From Prorocentrum cordatum (Eukaryota; Sar; Dinophyceae; Prorocentrales; Prorocentraceae): DNA of 64,000 bases. Under the pieces are notes generated by a model that searched no databases, was not told where the DNA came from, and was given only the letters and a program-made list of their open reading frames with translations. Every line of letters begins with the position of its first letter. Position 1 is the stretch's first letter. Below, piece after piece: positions 1-9,815 of the stretch. The DNA lies in contig CAUYUJ010005747.1 in assembly GCA_963575745.1 (NCBI GenBank), positions 230,001 to 294,000 of the forward strand, written 5' to 3'. The position numbers were made by a program, and so were the translations under genes.

Positions 1-380
1 CCCAGGCGAACATGGGAAAATATGGGAAGTGGGGGGGAAGACGAACATCCAGAAAATACGGATAAATCTGAAACATATTGAAACATCCAGAAAGTATGGA
101 ACGAATATTGGGAATCCTGTGATCTGTGTGTGTCTATGTGTGCGTCGTTGGGCAACCATTGTTACATAAAAACCACCTACCAAAATTCAAGGCATTATTT
201 GCTGGCGGGTCTGCAGACTATTTACCTCCCCCTCCTCGGCCTCTATACAGAGAGCACAAGAGGTACCAATTGCTTTCTTTCAAACATGAATATGTCATAT
301 GGGTACACCAAAACATGTAAGGCGCCATGCCTTCAGTCTAGAGAGCATGACGTGCCGAGCAAACACCAAGAACGGATGCA
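1..380. other. Non-coding, with a dispersed repeat at the start
   Basis: No credible gene. Bases about 9-45 (a run of AATATGGG-type words followed by a G7 tract and GAAGAC) recur in inverted orientation at about 10342-10400, so this is one copy of a dispersed repeat. Confidence 0.5.
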
Positions 381-388
381 TCAACAAC

Positions 389-633
389 GCACGTGCAGAT
401 TGCCATTTCCTCCTCCTCCTCCTCCTGCATCCTTTACCTGACCCCCATCCCCAGTGGCATGGCCTTGGCCCCACTGGCCAATTCACCCCCCCTAGATGGG
501 GATGTAGACCGTTCCCTTCGGGCTTCGAGGGGTGTATCTCCAACTGGGGTGGTATTTTGGTGGGGGTCTCGAAGGGGATGAGGATGGGGATGGGGGTCGG
601 TTAAACGATACTGAGCACGTGCAGATTGCCATT
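389..633 (-). mobile_element. SINE-like insertion with 19-bp target duplications (copy 1)
   Basis: The direct repeat GCACGTGCAGATTGCCATT is present at 389-407 and again, identically, at 615-633. It brackets a 207-bp insert (408-614). Read on the minus strand the insert starts TCAGTATCGTTTAAC and ends in a (GGA)n tail next to the left duplication. Long target duplications plus a simple-sequence 3' tail are the hallmark of target-primed reverse transcription. The core recurs at 3905-4046. No certain pol III A or B box was identified. Confidence 0.6.
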
Positions 634-1200
634 GGCAGTGCATGCCACAAGTAAAAAATCGAGAGCCTACACCGAGAACGGGCATCCATAACCTACACCA
701 GCACACACGGAGCCGTCAACAATAACCTACACACATAACCAACATCACAACCGTACACAACAATCATCCGCTTACCATATGAATCAGCGAGATATACCAG
801 CGCCATACACCAATGACAAGCATCAAACTTAGTCATCATTTCTTTACGGCACCTATATACACATATAACAGCCATCGTTAGTATGCAGACACCAAACGCA
901 TGCATGCATGGCGCACGCCGAACACAACGATTACCACGTTACACTGACACCATACATGTAATAAGTACATTGAGGTAACGCACATCATACACCTAACACT
1001 GCCACTAACAACATGTACCCAGTCCCCCCACATATATATACATATATATATACATATATATGTAGACATGAATATATATATATATATATATATATTACAT
1101 CAGTCGATGGACCACATACATGGGCACGCCACACATATAAGGTGATGCAGGGCATGAATAAGATACAACCATGTTAGCCAGCGTAGACCCCAGACTGTGG
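634..1200. other. Non-coding interval with an (AT)n tract
   Basis: No gene. Alternating AT/ATAC dinucleotides lie at about 1027-1098, including an uninterrupted (AT)n run at 1070-1094. The rest is ordinary sequence of lower GC than most of the window. Confidence 0.5.
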
Positions 1201-1209
1201 TGTCTAGCA

Positions 1210-1385
1210 ACCTGCATGGTGCACTAAATGTGGTTTAACCGATGTGGTCCAATCTACGTGGTGCAATCAACGTGGTCCAATACACGAGGTGTAAGCTCGA
1301 TGGTGCAATCGAAGTGGTACACTCTGGGTGGTGCTATCTATGTGATGCAACCTATGTGTTGCAATATATGAGGTGCAATTGATTT
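1210..1385. repeat. GGTGCAATC minisatellite, block 1
   Basis: A degenerate 14-16 bp unit related to GTGGTGCAATCTATG is tandemly repeated about ten times. The same unit makes a second block at 2783-2958, on the far side of the (GAC)n and 290-bp repeats. Confidence 0.6.
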
Positions 1386-1464
1386 TACCCATGATCTGCC
1401 ACATCCCATGCTCTTGCAAACGTCCCACCCACCCACCCGCAACTTGGTTTGCAACACCTCTTAA

Positions 1465-2112
1465 GACAGACTACGACGGTACCGACGACAACGACTACGA
1501 CGACACCGACGACGTCTCCGACGACTTCGACGACGACGACAACGACGACGACGACAACAACGACGACGACGCCGACGACGACGATGACGACGCCGACGAC
1601 GACGCCGACGACGACGTCGACGACGACGACGACGACGGCGGCGGCGACGGCGGCGCCGACGTCGACGACGACGAAACCGACGACGACGCCGACGCCAACG
1701 CCGACGACGACGACGTCGCCAACAAAGACGACGACGACGAGGGAAGAGGGAGGACGACGACGGCGACAACGACGACAACGACGAGGGAGGAGGGAGGACG
1801 GCGACGACGCGAACGACGAAGACGAAGGAAGGACGGCGACGCCGACGACAACGACGAGGGGGGAGGGAAGAAGACGACGACGACGACGGCGACGAAACAG
1901 GAGGGACGACGACGAGACACCGACGACGGACGACGACGACGACGAGGGAGGGGGAGGAAGGACGACCACGGCGACACCGACGACGGAAACGACCACGACG
2001 CCAAAGAGGACGACGACGACGAACACGAGGAACGACAGAGGACGACGTAGGCGACGACGACGCGGGAGGAGGGAGGACGGCGACGGCGACGACGACGACG
2101 CAAGAACGCGCG
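1465..2112. repeat. (GAC)n-rich trinucleotide tract
   Basis: About 650 bp built mainly from GAC/CGA triplets with GGA and GGC variants. It is open in several frames on both strands (Asp-rich, Thr-rich, Arg-rich or Ser/Val-rich), which is expected of a trinucleotide repeat and is no evidence of coding. The reverse-complement composition forms the tract at 51604-52450. Confidence 0.75.
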
Positions 2113-2600
2113 CGCACGCTCTTGTTGAAAATCCGTGTTGCGAAACCTTGCGTTGTTGTATTTTTTTTGGACACACGATGTTGAAATCCTTCCGACACCG
2201 ATGGGTTTTGAAGGATTTCGGCATACTCGCGCGACGACGCGCGCGTCTGCACTTCGTTTCATGTTTTGCAGAGGATTTTCGCGACGGCACGCGCGCAAGG
2301 GCGCTCGACAGATTTCGACATGCGCGCGCGCGAAGTCCGTTCGGTAGCATGTTGTGAAAATATTGAGAAACCTATGGTTTTCTTAAGATTTCGCAAGAGC
2401 TCGCGCGTAAGCTTTTTTAGCACATCAGTGTTGCGAAACCCTGTGCTTTTGTATGTGTTTGGGAAACTCGTTTGCAAAATCCTTCCGAGACCGAAGGTTT
2501 TTGAAGGATTTCGGCATGCGCGCGCGACGACGCGCGCATGTGCACTTCGTCGAATTTTTGTTGCGAGGGATTCGTGAAAAAGTCTTCTGTTAGAACAAAC
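2113..2600. repeat. Two-unit tandem repeat of about 290 bp
   Basis: The block beginning at about 2127 (GTGTTGCGAAACC, then AATCCTTCCGA, TTTTGAAGGATTTCGGCAT, GCGCGACGACGCGCGC) is repeated at about 2419-2550 with the same word order. A shorter, more diverged block around 2345-2410 lies between them. TCCTTC...GAAGGA forms an internal inverted repeat in each unit. Confidence 0.6.
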
Positions 2601-2782
2601 AATTGCCCCGCGTATGGTTTTTTACAAGGGAACCTCAGGGGTAGCGATACGGGCCCCCCTGGGATAGTGTAAATGTATATTTAGGATGGACATGTGGTCA
2701 ACATCAGGTTTGATTTGCATATCCGAAAGGGGGGGGGGATAACGCCGGGGGGGTCGTATTCTCTTTCTAGAAAGGAGAATCT

Positions 2783-2958
2783 ATGTGGTGCAATATGTGT
2801 AGTGGATATGGTGCAGTTTGTGTGGTGCAGTCTAGGTGGTGCAATCTAGGTGGGGTAAGTTATGTGGTGCAATGCATGTGGCGCAGTCTGGTTGCTACAT
2901 GGGGCAATCTACGTGGTGCAATCTATATGGTACAGACTGTGTGGTGCAATCTAGATCG
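2783..2958. repeat. GGTGCAATC minisatellite, block 2
   Basis: Tandem 14-16 bp units (GTGGTGCAATCTAGG, TGGTGCAGTCTAGG and variants) of the family seen at 1210-1385. Confidence 0.6.
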
Positions 2959-3300
2959 GGTGGCGAAGAGGCGGCGACGGTGCGACGACGGCGACAACAA
3001 GGCGGCGGACCCGGTAATGGAGCCTGGACGACGGACGGCGACGAAGTGGCCACGCGGCGGCGACGGCGACAACAAGACCGCGGACCCGGCAATGGGAGCC
3101 CAGACGACGGGCGAAGACGAGGCGTCGACGGAGACAACAACATGGCGGACCCGGCGCTGGAGCCGAGCCGACGGGCGGCGACGAGGCCGCGACGAGGCGG
3201 CGACGGTGACAAGAAGGCGGCCGATCCGGCAACGTAGCCCAGACGACGGGCGGCACGAGGCGGCGACGGGGCGGCGGCGGCGGCAACAAGGCGGCGGACC
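2959..3300. repeat. GGCGACGG-rich low-complexity tract
   Basis: Imperfect repeats of GGCGAC/GGCGACGG with the recurring word GCGGACCCGGC. Open in several frames through composition only. Confidence 0.5.
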
Positions 3301-3830
3301 CAACAATCGAGCCCAGTTCCTTGGAACAGAAGTAAGAGTCCCTAAGTGCAAGCACCGCTTGGAGAATGACAGACGTCAGGAGCTGCCACCAATGACCTGC
3401 AACAATAACGTATATCAATCACAGACAGCAAGGCTACACACCAAATACATACTGCACTCGAATACGCCAATGAAGGTCATCAGCGCCATACACCAGACGC
3501 ATCTTCTATCAAGGTCAGACATCCATACAAGTAAACAAGGTGCACCAAGAACATGCAATAAGAACATCCACTAATGACATGAGCCGGCGAACTTAACAAA
3601 TACCAGACATCACTGACGAACAACGATGATGCCAGACTTCAGTAGCCGCTACGTCCGAACCAGACATCATGGCTAAAAGCCGAAAGAGTAAACCCAGATG
3701 AGACACAAGGAACAATGATACGCATCAGACGCACATAACAGACCCAAAACCACATGCATCAACATAGATGCAAGGAGCAGATACGAGCAGCCATCGAGGA
3801 CAGGCATTCCTTTAAACAAACAGAGAACGA
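3301..3830. other. Non-coding interval
   Basis: I see no gene and no strong repeat. Base composition is lower in GC than the neighbouring repeats. Confidence 0.4.
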
Positions 3831-3835
3831 ACATC

Positions 3836-5011
3836 TTAAACTACTGAAGCGCCTTGGTGGGGATCGTTCGAACCTGAACGAATTCTTCTTCGAGCCCCAC
3901 GCGGCGTCGCCTGGGCCCCACTGGCCGATTTACCCCCCCTAGATGGGGATATAGGTCGTTCTCTTCGGGATTCGAGGGGTGTATCCCCAACTAAGGTGGT
4001 AATTCGGTGGGAGGAATGGGGATCGATTAAACGATACTGACTCTCACCTCCCCTCCTCACCCTCGTCCTCCTCCCATGGAGGCCCGGCGGCTCGCCTGAG
4101 GGCGGCAGGCCCGAGGGGGGCGGCAGCTCGGAGGGGCAGCCCCGCTGGGCCGTCTTGCAGCAGTACAATTTCTTCTCGCCGGACCAGCCGCGCACCCACT
4201 GCAGCGGGTCGAGGTCGTTGTATCCTGCGTTGCAGTCGATGGGGCAGGGCGACGTGGACGTAGTCGGGCACCCCTTGTTCTCCATGAGGCAGCACTGAAC
4301 CTTCTTCGCCTGGTCCCACGACTCCGGGGCACCCTCGCCACAATTGATCTTCTTCTCGGTGGTCGTGGGCGGCGGCGGGGGCGGCGGCGGGGGCGGAGGC
4401 GGCGGCGGGGGCGGCGGCGGGGGGGGCGGCGGGGGAGGCGCCTGCGTCGTCGTCTTCTTGGTCGTGGTCGTGTCGGGTGGCGCCGTGGTCGTTGGAATAA
4501 ACGGCGTGGTCGTCATCGTGGTCGTCGTGGTCGTGGTCGTGGTGCTCCCCGGGGCGAGCGCGAACAGGAGCAGCGGCAGCAGCAAGAGGGACAGCAGCCC
4601 TGGGATGAGGAGGCACAGGCAGCAGTTGGGGCCGCGGCCGGGAATGCGGAGTACCCCGAACTCGCCCGCGCCCGCTCCAACGTACCTGTAGGTCGTCTCC
4701 TGCGCGTAGTCGCCACCAGGACCCACGTAGCTCAAGATCGTGCCTCCCCCTGTGCCGCATCCGCTGCCCATGCCGCCACCCATGCCGCTGCCGCAGCCCG
4801 ACGCCTCGGCGCACCCGGCGCCACAGGCAGGACCGCAACCCAGGGCGGAGGTGGTCCCAGCGCAGCAGGCGGTGCCACAATCGGCACCGCCGCCGTACAT
4901 GCCCGCGCCGTGCATGCCGCCGGCATAACCCGCACCAGCATAACCCGCACCAGCACCGTACCCGGCGCCGTAGCCGCTGCCCCAGGCTCCGCCTGAGCGG
5001 ACGTACGCCAT
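3836..5011 (-). CDS. Single-pass membrane protein, Gly/Cys-rich N-terminus, Thr/Pro stalk, Cys-rich C-terminal motifs
   Basis: Intact 391-residue frame from an ATG (MAYVRSGG). In order: a Gly/Ala/Tyr- and Cys-rich head (about 1-100); the block TYRYVGAGAGEF; a strongly hydrophobic segment around residues 130-152 (CLLIPGLLSLLLLPLLLFAL), probably one membrane span; a Thr-rich stalk; a run of about 25 prolines; then two Cys-rich modules, the second reading CPIDCNAGY...GWSGEKKLYCC...RGC. I recall the TYRYVGAGAGEF block, the span, the Thr linker and the CNAGY/KKxxCC module as a recurrent dinoflagellate protein type of unknown function; that is memory, not a search. The last 65 residues or so are read out of a SINE-like repeat (3905-4046) that is non-coding elsewhere, so the native C-terminus was probably near 4047, or an intron begins there. 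Confidence 0.75.
   Translation of the reverse strand: MAYVRSGGAWGSGYGAGYGAGAGYAGAGYAGGMHGAGMYGGGADCGTACCAGTTSALGCGPACGAGCAEASGCGSGMGGGMGSGCGTGGGTILSYVGPGGDYAQETTYRYVGAGAGEFGVLRIPGRGPNCCLCLLIPGLLSLLLLPLLLFALAPGSTTTTTTTTTMTTTPFIPTTTAPPDTTTTKKTTTQAPPPPPPPPPPPPPPPPPPPPPPPPTTTEKKINCGEGAPESWDQAKKVQCCLMENKGCPTTSTSPCPIDCNAGYNDLDPLQWVRGWSGEKKLYCCKTAQRGCPSELPPPSGLPPSGEPPGLHGRRTRVRRGGESQYRLIDPHSSHRITTLVGDTPLESRRERPISPSRGGKSASGAQATPRGARRRIRSGSNDPHQGASVV
3905..4046 (-). mobile_element. SINE-like repeat, copy 2, at the 3' end of the membrane-protein gene
   Basis: Shares CCCCACTGGCC, CCCCCCTAGATGGGGAT, TTCGAGGGGTGTAT and the end TTAAACGATACTGA with the copy at 408-614, in the same order and spacing. No clear target duplication is visible here. 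It supplies the frame and stop codon for the C-terminus of the overlapping gene. Confidence 0.55.
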
Positions 5012-5188
5012 AGCGGGCTCGTCGGAAGCAGGCCGAGGGCAAGCAGAAGAGTGCAGAGGAGGAAGCGCACTTCGAGTTAGAGAGGCTTGAGACAGAATGG
5101 CTGCTGAGGAGGGGGGTGAGACGGACGTGGTGGCTCACGGAGCGCCACTATGCGCATAGCCCAGAGCGAATGAAAGCCATGATGCTCA
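5012..5188. other. Region upstream of the membrane-protein gene
   Basis: Presumed 5' flank of the minus-strand gene. No TATA-like element or spliced-leader relic is recognisable. Confidence 0.3.
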
Positions 5189-5364
5189 GCCTAGATTTAG
5201 GTCGGGCATGTCCTCTCACAGGCAGATTTTGGGCGAAAAATGAAACATTGTCCAACAATTCTCAACAATAGAAAACAAAGCATCGAAACATCGTCCCCAG
5301 ACTATGTTTTGACTATGCTTGAATTTTCCTCCAGTAGAGGGACACGCCCGACTTAAGCCTAGAG
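5189..5364. mobile_element. MITE family 1, copy A (hAT-like)
   Basis: Element 5197-5356. The left end TTAGGTCGGGCATGTCC and the right end, read in reverse complement as TTAAGTCGGGCGTGTCC, are inverted repeats. Flanking octamers GCCTAGAT (5189-5196) and GCCTAGAG (5357-5364) match at 7 of 8 positions. The interior carries CATCGTCCCCAGACTATG, common to the family. Confidence 0.75.
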
Positions 5365-5480
5365 CGCGGCACTGCAGCCCAAGCCACACTCCAAGTCGGT
5401 CGCTTCCCTGGGCACTGGGCATGTCCTTCAGGCCTCCCCCGCAGATGGATGTTGCCACAAGCGCAGGGCCTGTAGCTCGG

Positions 5481-5655
5481 GCCTAGCATTAGGTCGGGCA
5501 TGTCCCCCTACAGGCGGCTTTTGGACGACAAATTACTAATAGCCAAAACGATTCAAAAAACTCAAACAACAAATAGATACATCGTCCCCAGACTATGTGT
5601 TGACTACTTTTGAATGCTCCTCCTGTAGAGGGATGTGCCCGCCTTAAGCCTAGCA
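5481..5655. mobile_element. MITE family 1, copy B (hAT-like)
   Basis: Element 5489-5647 (159 bp) with the family inverted ends, flanked by a perfect 8-bp duplication GCCTAGCA (5481-5488 and 5648-5655). Eight-base target duplications with short inverted ends fit non-autonomous hAT elements. No transposase is present in the window. Confidence 0.8.
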
Positions 5656-5674
5656 ATAGGTGAAGTACGTTCTC

Positions 5675-5819
5675 AGAGAGTGACAGGGCTGGTTTCGATG
5701 TGTTTTCGTTTTGTTGTTTGTTTTGCTCTACCTGTCTTCCTGGACCTCCCTGCTAAAACGAAACACGAAACACAGCCGAAGTCCAGCAAACCAACGTTCA
5801 GGTCCAGCCCTGGAGAGTG
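5675..5819. mobile_element. MITE family 3, copy 1
   Basis: Element about 5683-5812. The ends ACAGGGCTGG... and ...CCAGCCCTG are inverted repeats. Flanks AGAGAGTG (5675-5682) and GGAGAGTG (5812-5819) are near-identical direct repeats. The interior TGCTCTACCTGTCTTCCTG is shared with the copy at 8920-9064. Confidence 0.6.
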
Positions 5820-7130
5820 GCACCCACTGTGAGGGTCAAGCAATACGAAACGCTCCATTTGCCACAGAAATCCCGGACACGGCGCTCACGCCACGGAGCG
5901 TGCCGCCCCTGTGCGCTGTGCTCACATCTGGTGCCGTGTGTGAAGGCGCCAGGAAGACAACAGACTGACAGAGCCCTCGGCGCAGGATCCAACTTCCCGG
6001 AGACCCGAAGGCGCCGAAAAAGATCCCGAGCGGAAACAAGACTCACTCCCATCCTTCTGCTGCCATTCTGGAGCCGGATCGATCCTCGAAGGTCCCCGGG
6101 CGAAGGCGCGGAAACATCGCGGACCCCAGACACAATCCAATCCTTCTGCTACTCTTCTGGAGCCGGATCAATCCTCGAAGGTCCCTGCGCCCTCAAACCA
6201 GGCGAAAACGTGCGGAGAGAAACGCTAGCGACACGCGGATATTTCAGGGTTGCGCAATTCTGAAGCCGAGAACGTCTGGTCCCCATCCCTGTACGGGGCT
6301 CGATCGATTCTTAGACTGCGAGGTGCACGGAGGGCATCCAGAGTTCACGGGCCCGTGATGGCCCGACAAGGCCACCAAGACGATGCCGACGGCCGCGGGG
6401 GGGGGGGGGGGCGCCAGGACAGCGCGGGTTGCCTCCGGGAAGGCTGAGGGAGCCCCCCAAGAAGCCACCTGCAGCCCAATTCACCATTTCCGTTCAACGT
6501 GGTCTGCTTTCCAGCCGAGCGTTCGATGGAGAGCTCTCGAGGGCCCCACAAAGGCTCAACGAACCCCAAAGACGGACCAAGGCAGCCCCAATGAGGCCCC
6601 GAAACTACCCAAAGAGTCCTCAAGGGGCACCCGGTATCGCACGCAGCCTGAGGATAATCCAAGACTGCCCCCACGGCGGCACTCGAGCACGGTGTCGGCG
6701 CATGCCCCGCTTCGCCATGAGTCGAACCGCATGGCGCCCACGAGAAAGGATCATAGGCCCTCGCAGTATCGGATCAGGGTCGTGGGTTGCGGGCCGCAGG
6801 AACGATGCTCGCAGGCGGATCGCCGAAGGGTCGCATGTGGGGTGTTCTGAAGCATCCTGAAGCCAATGCAAAGCAGCCCGCCGCGGTGACTGATTCCCTC
6901 TCCGTCGTTCAAGCCAGTGGGAGTGGGTCGCTGGTGGGCCGTCGGCGGGTGTGCTTAGAGTGGGGGGGCGGCTGAAGCGACGGGCGGCCTGCGGGTAGGT
7001 CGCCTGGCGGGCCCTGGTGGGTCGCGAGTGGCTCGTATTTAGGTCACGTGGCGGAACTTCGCGTGGTGGAGAGTGGCTCGCAATCAAGTCGATGGCGGGG
7101 TGGTCCGTATAAATGCACACGCAAACGGGT
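5820..7130. other. Non-coding interval with an 88-bp direct duplication
   Basis: A block containing TTCTGGAGCCGGATC, ATCCTCGAAGGTCC and ATCCTTCTGCT occurs at about 6049-6095 and again at about 6137-6183. Otherwise only a G12 run (6399-6410) stands out. The short open frames here look random. Confidence 0.45.
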
Positions 7131-7179
7131 CACTAAGGGAGGGACATCAAGAACAAGGGCAACACACTCTGCGGCTCAT

Positions 7180-7540
7180 ACCTGAACTCCTCCCCACATA
7201 CTTCAGCTCTAATTGAACTCCTCTCTGGGGTCGCTACAACTCTAATGATTTTCGGTTCGGGGTGCTATAGTTAGAAGGGTCCGGTTAAGGACCGGATACA
7301 ACTCTCAACGGATCCCAGAAACATCGCCTGCAACTGCACAACATCCTGATACGGGAGGCTACGCCTCTACTCGGGTCTTGCTATGGTGGGCTGCCAGTCT
7401 ATTGGGGCCCAGCTCGGAATGGCTACAGGACTTCTCGGATCCCACTAGGCGTGGCGACAATTCAACGATGCTCCTACTAGGAGTTGATACAACTCTCACG
7501 GATTCCAATACGAAATGCCTACAGCTCTGGCAGGAGTGTT
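7180..7540. repeat. Degenerate minisatellite around CTACAACTCT
   Basis: The words CTACAACTCTAA, ATACAACTCTCAACGGATCCC, GATACAACTCTCACGGATTCC and CCTACAGCTCTGG recur at intervals of roughly 30-40 bp. Copies are diverged, so the unit boundary is uncertain. Confidence 0.4.
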
Positions 7541-7973
7541 TCTCTTCTGTTCCTGTGTTTCCTGGCACGTTGCGACATTTTGTTGCGGTGGCCTGAAGAC
7601 AGAACTGGCCTTCCACCTGAGATGGGGAGGACTACGACACATTGGTGAAGATGGCATCACATAAACACGGCTTCGGCGGCGGCGTCGTCATCATCCTCCT
7701 CCCCCTCGGCGTCATCTGCCTCCTCCCTCCTCCAAATAAGGAGCCCTCAATATCCACACGGGAATCATAACAATTCCAGGTGGAATACGAAGGATGTCCC
7801 CTGGGCCCTGAGGAATCCTCTCAGGATGCACCCAGATTTCCGGAGGAAGTCCTACACAATCGTAGATGCCCGATCTGGCGATTCCCGTGTGTGCGCGGGG
7901 CGAGACAAGCAGTGACCCAGAAAACCCACCCAGCACGAACCGACCCCTCTTCAAATGTCCTGGGCCCAACAGG
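7541..7973. other. Non-coding interval
   Basis: No gene recognised. A short run of GGCGTC/CTCCTC triplets lies at about 7675-7735. Confidence 0.4.
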
Positions 7974-8105
7974 GGCTGGGGTTAGGTCGGGCGTGTCCTC
8001 CGACAGGCGGATTCTGGATGAAAAATCAGAAATAGTACCCAGACTATTGTTTGACAATTTCTGAGCATTCCTCCTATAGGGGGACACGCCCAAGTCAGGC
8101 TGGGA
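7974..8105. mobile_element. MITE family 1, copy C, shortened
   Basis: Element 7982-8097 (116 bp), the shortest copy. It starts TTAGGTCGGGCGTGTCC and ends in the complement of a diverged TGACTTGGGCGTGTCC. Flanks GGCTGGGG (7974-7981) and GGCTGGGA (8098-8105) match at 7 of 8 bases. Confidence 0.7.
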
Positions 8106-8187
8106 TGAGCGGAGTGGCAGTGATGGGGACGGTACCTTGCGGGCCCCCCCACCATCGGGCGTCGAGAAATGTGTGGTGGAGGGGGGC

Positions 8188-8392
8188 GGTAAATGGAGGA
8201 GGAGGAGGAGGAGTAGGAGGAGGAGAAGGAGGGGGGGCGGAGGAGGAGTAGGTGCAGGAGGAGGAGGAGGAGGAGGAGGAGGAGGAGGAGGAGGCGGAGG
8301 AGGAGGAGGAGGAGGAGGATGAGAGGAGGAGGACGAGAAGGAGGAGGAGGAAGAGGAGAAGGAGGCGGAGGAGGAGGAGGAGCTCCTGATGG
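8188..8392. repeat. (GGA)n purine tract
   Basis: About 200 bp of GGA/GAG triplets with few interruptions. Purine-only strand; open frames through it are compositional. Confidence 0.75.
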
Positions 8393-8911
8393 GCGCCAGG
8401 GGGCCCCTTCAGGGCACAGAACGTGCACCTTTCCGTCGTACCCACCCTCCCCATGTTCTGGTGATGTGTACTGGGTGGCGCCCCCCCCTCCCCGCCCCCC
8501 CCTCGCCACCCTCCACTGACGGGAACTGCCGTCACCCGAAACACACCATATGCAGGCAGACTTGGTTTTGCAATTCTGGCTAATTTGGAGGGCTTCGTGG
8601 CCCAATCATTAACCAGCTCCCCTTCGTAACCGGGGTCCTCTTGGTTGACCCAAGGGGTCCAGCTGACAAAAGGAGGCGCAATAGATTTGGGGCAATTGCA
8701 TAGCAAATGCACTGCGCCGGAAAAGTGTATTGCATTGTATTTCAACCAATCTGCATTGTCCGCGAACATCCAGCAACACACTTGCGCCTCGGAATGCATT
8801 GCACGATCCACACCTTCTGCAAGTCACAAGAATGCAGCGCGGGAGAGGCCGCAAGAAGCCCTCGCAGGAAACCTAGCACTGAAACTCGCAGGCGGGAGAT
8901 GCAAGTCGGGG
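8393..8911. other. Non-coding interval
   Basis: I see no gene or repeat that I can support here. Confidence 0.35.
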
Positions 8912-9072
8912 GAGCCCAGTGCAGGGCTGCACCTGAACGTTGTTGTTCGTTGCGTTATCGTCTTGTTGTTCGTGTTGCTCTACCTGTCTTCCTGTACCTC
9001 CCTGCCAAAACGAAAAACAAAGCACAGCCGAAGTCCAGCAAAACAGCGTTTCGGTCCAGCCCTGGAGCCCAG
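8912..9072. mobile_element. MITE family 3, copy 2
   Basis: Element 8920-9064, bracketed by a perfect 8-bp duplication GAGCCCAG (8912-8919 and 9065-9072). Left end TGCAGGGCTGCACCTGAACG; right end, in reverse complement, CAGGGCTGGACCGAAACG. Interior matches the copy at 5683-5812. Confidence 0.75.
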
Positions 9073-9192
9073 GGCACCGCCCAGCGCAGCTCCCTTGACG
9101 GCCGCGGGAACCCGCTGCGCAGCGCGCGGATCGAAGAAACACCCGGGGCACCCTGGCAAAAAAAAACAGTCCATCTCCTGACGTGCGCCCCC

Positions 9193-9374
9193 ACTGCTCG
9201 GGGATGGACAGAACCCCCTTTAGTAAAACGTGGTTTAGTGAAAACGACCAGAGGCCCAAACCTAGCGGGCGCAAGCCTGGAAAATAACGGCCACAGCGCC
9301 ATCTCGAGAACCGAAAACGGACAATTCACTAATCGACGTGTCACTGTTGGGGGTTCTGTCCACCCCCGAACTGC
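9193..9374. mobile_element. MITE family 2, copy 1, uninterrupted
   Basis: Element 9198-9369 with inverted ends TCGGGGATGGACAGAACCCC / TCGGGGGTGGACAGAACCCC, flanked by the 5-bp duplication ACTGC (9193-9197 and 9370-9374). It shows the family without the palindromic insert present in the copy at 58975-59343. Confidence 0.75.
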
Positions 9375-9400
9375 ACTGCACCAAAATAGAAAAGAAAGGG

Positions 9401-9547
9401 CCATACACATAAACTGTTGGCGCTCCGCGCGGATCTCTTGGATCTGAGCCGGAACCCCCTCCCTGGCGCGCGGAACGCGCCAGGAGCGGCGCCCCAGCGC
9501 GGACCCACGAGATCCGCGCGGAGCGCCGAAAGTTTATGTGCATATGG
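9401..9547. mobile_element. Fold-back element with 40-bp inverted arms
   Basis: The left arm (9401-9441: CCATACACATAAAC then GGCGCTCCGCGCGGATCTC) pairs with the right arm (9506-9547: GAGATCCGCGCGGAGCGCC then GTTTATGTGCATATGG). The centre holds a second hairpin, CTGGCGCG...CGCGCCAG. Related sequence lies at 11893-12050 and around 58660-58960. Confidence 0.65.
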
Positions 9548-9651
9548 TTCGTTATCTTCGGACCATATCTACGGCAAGGCCCTCTCTTCGCTGGACTTGG
9601 GTCCACCAGGGTCCTTTCTGTGCACGGTTTCCCCCGGGCCCATAAGCGCCC

Positions 9652-9815
9652 CGAGGAGGAGGAGGAGGAAGAGGAGGAGGATGCGGTGGAGGAGGGGGAG
9701 GGGGAGGAGGACGAGGAGGACGAGGAGGACGAGGAGGACGAGGAGGACGACAAGGAGGATGGAGCAGGAAGAGGAGGAGGAGGAGGAGGAGAAGGAGGAG
9801 GAGGAGGAGAATGAG
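9652..9815. repeat. (GGA)n/(GAC) tract
   Basis: GGA triplets with an inner block of GAGGAC hexamers. Purine-rich strand; no gene. Confidence 0.7.
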
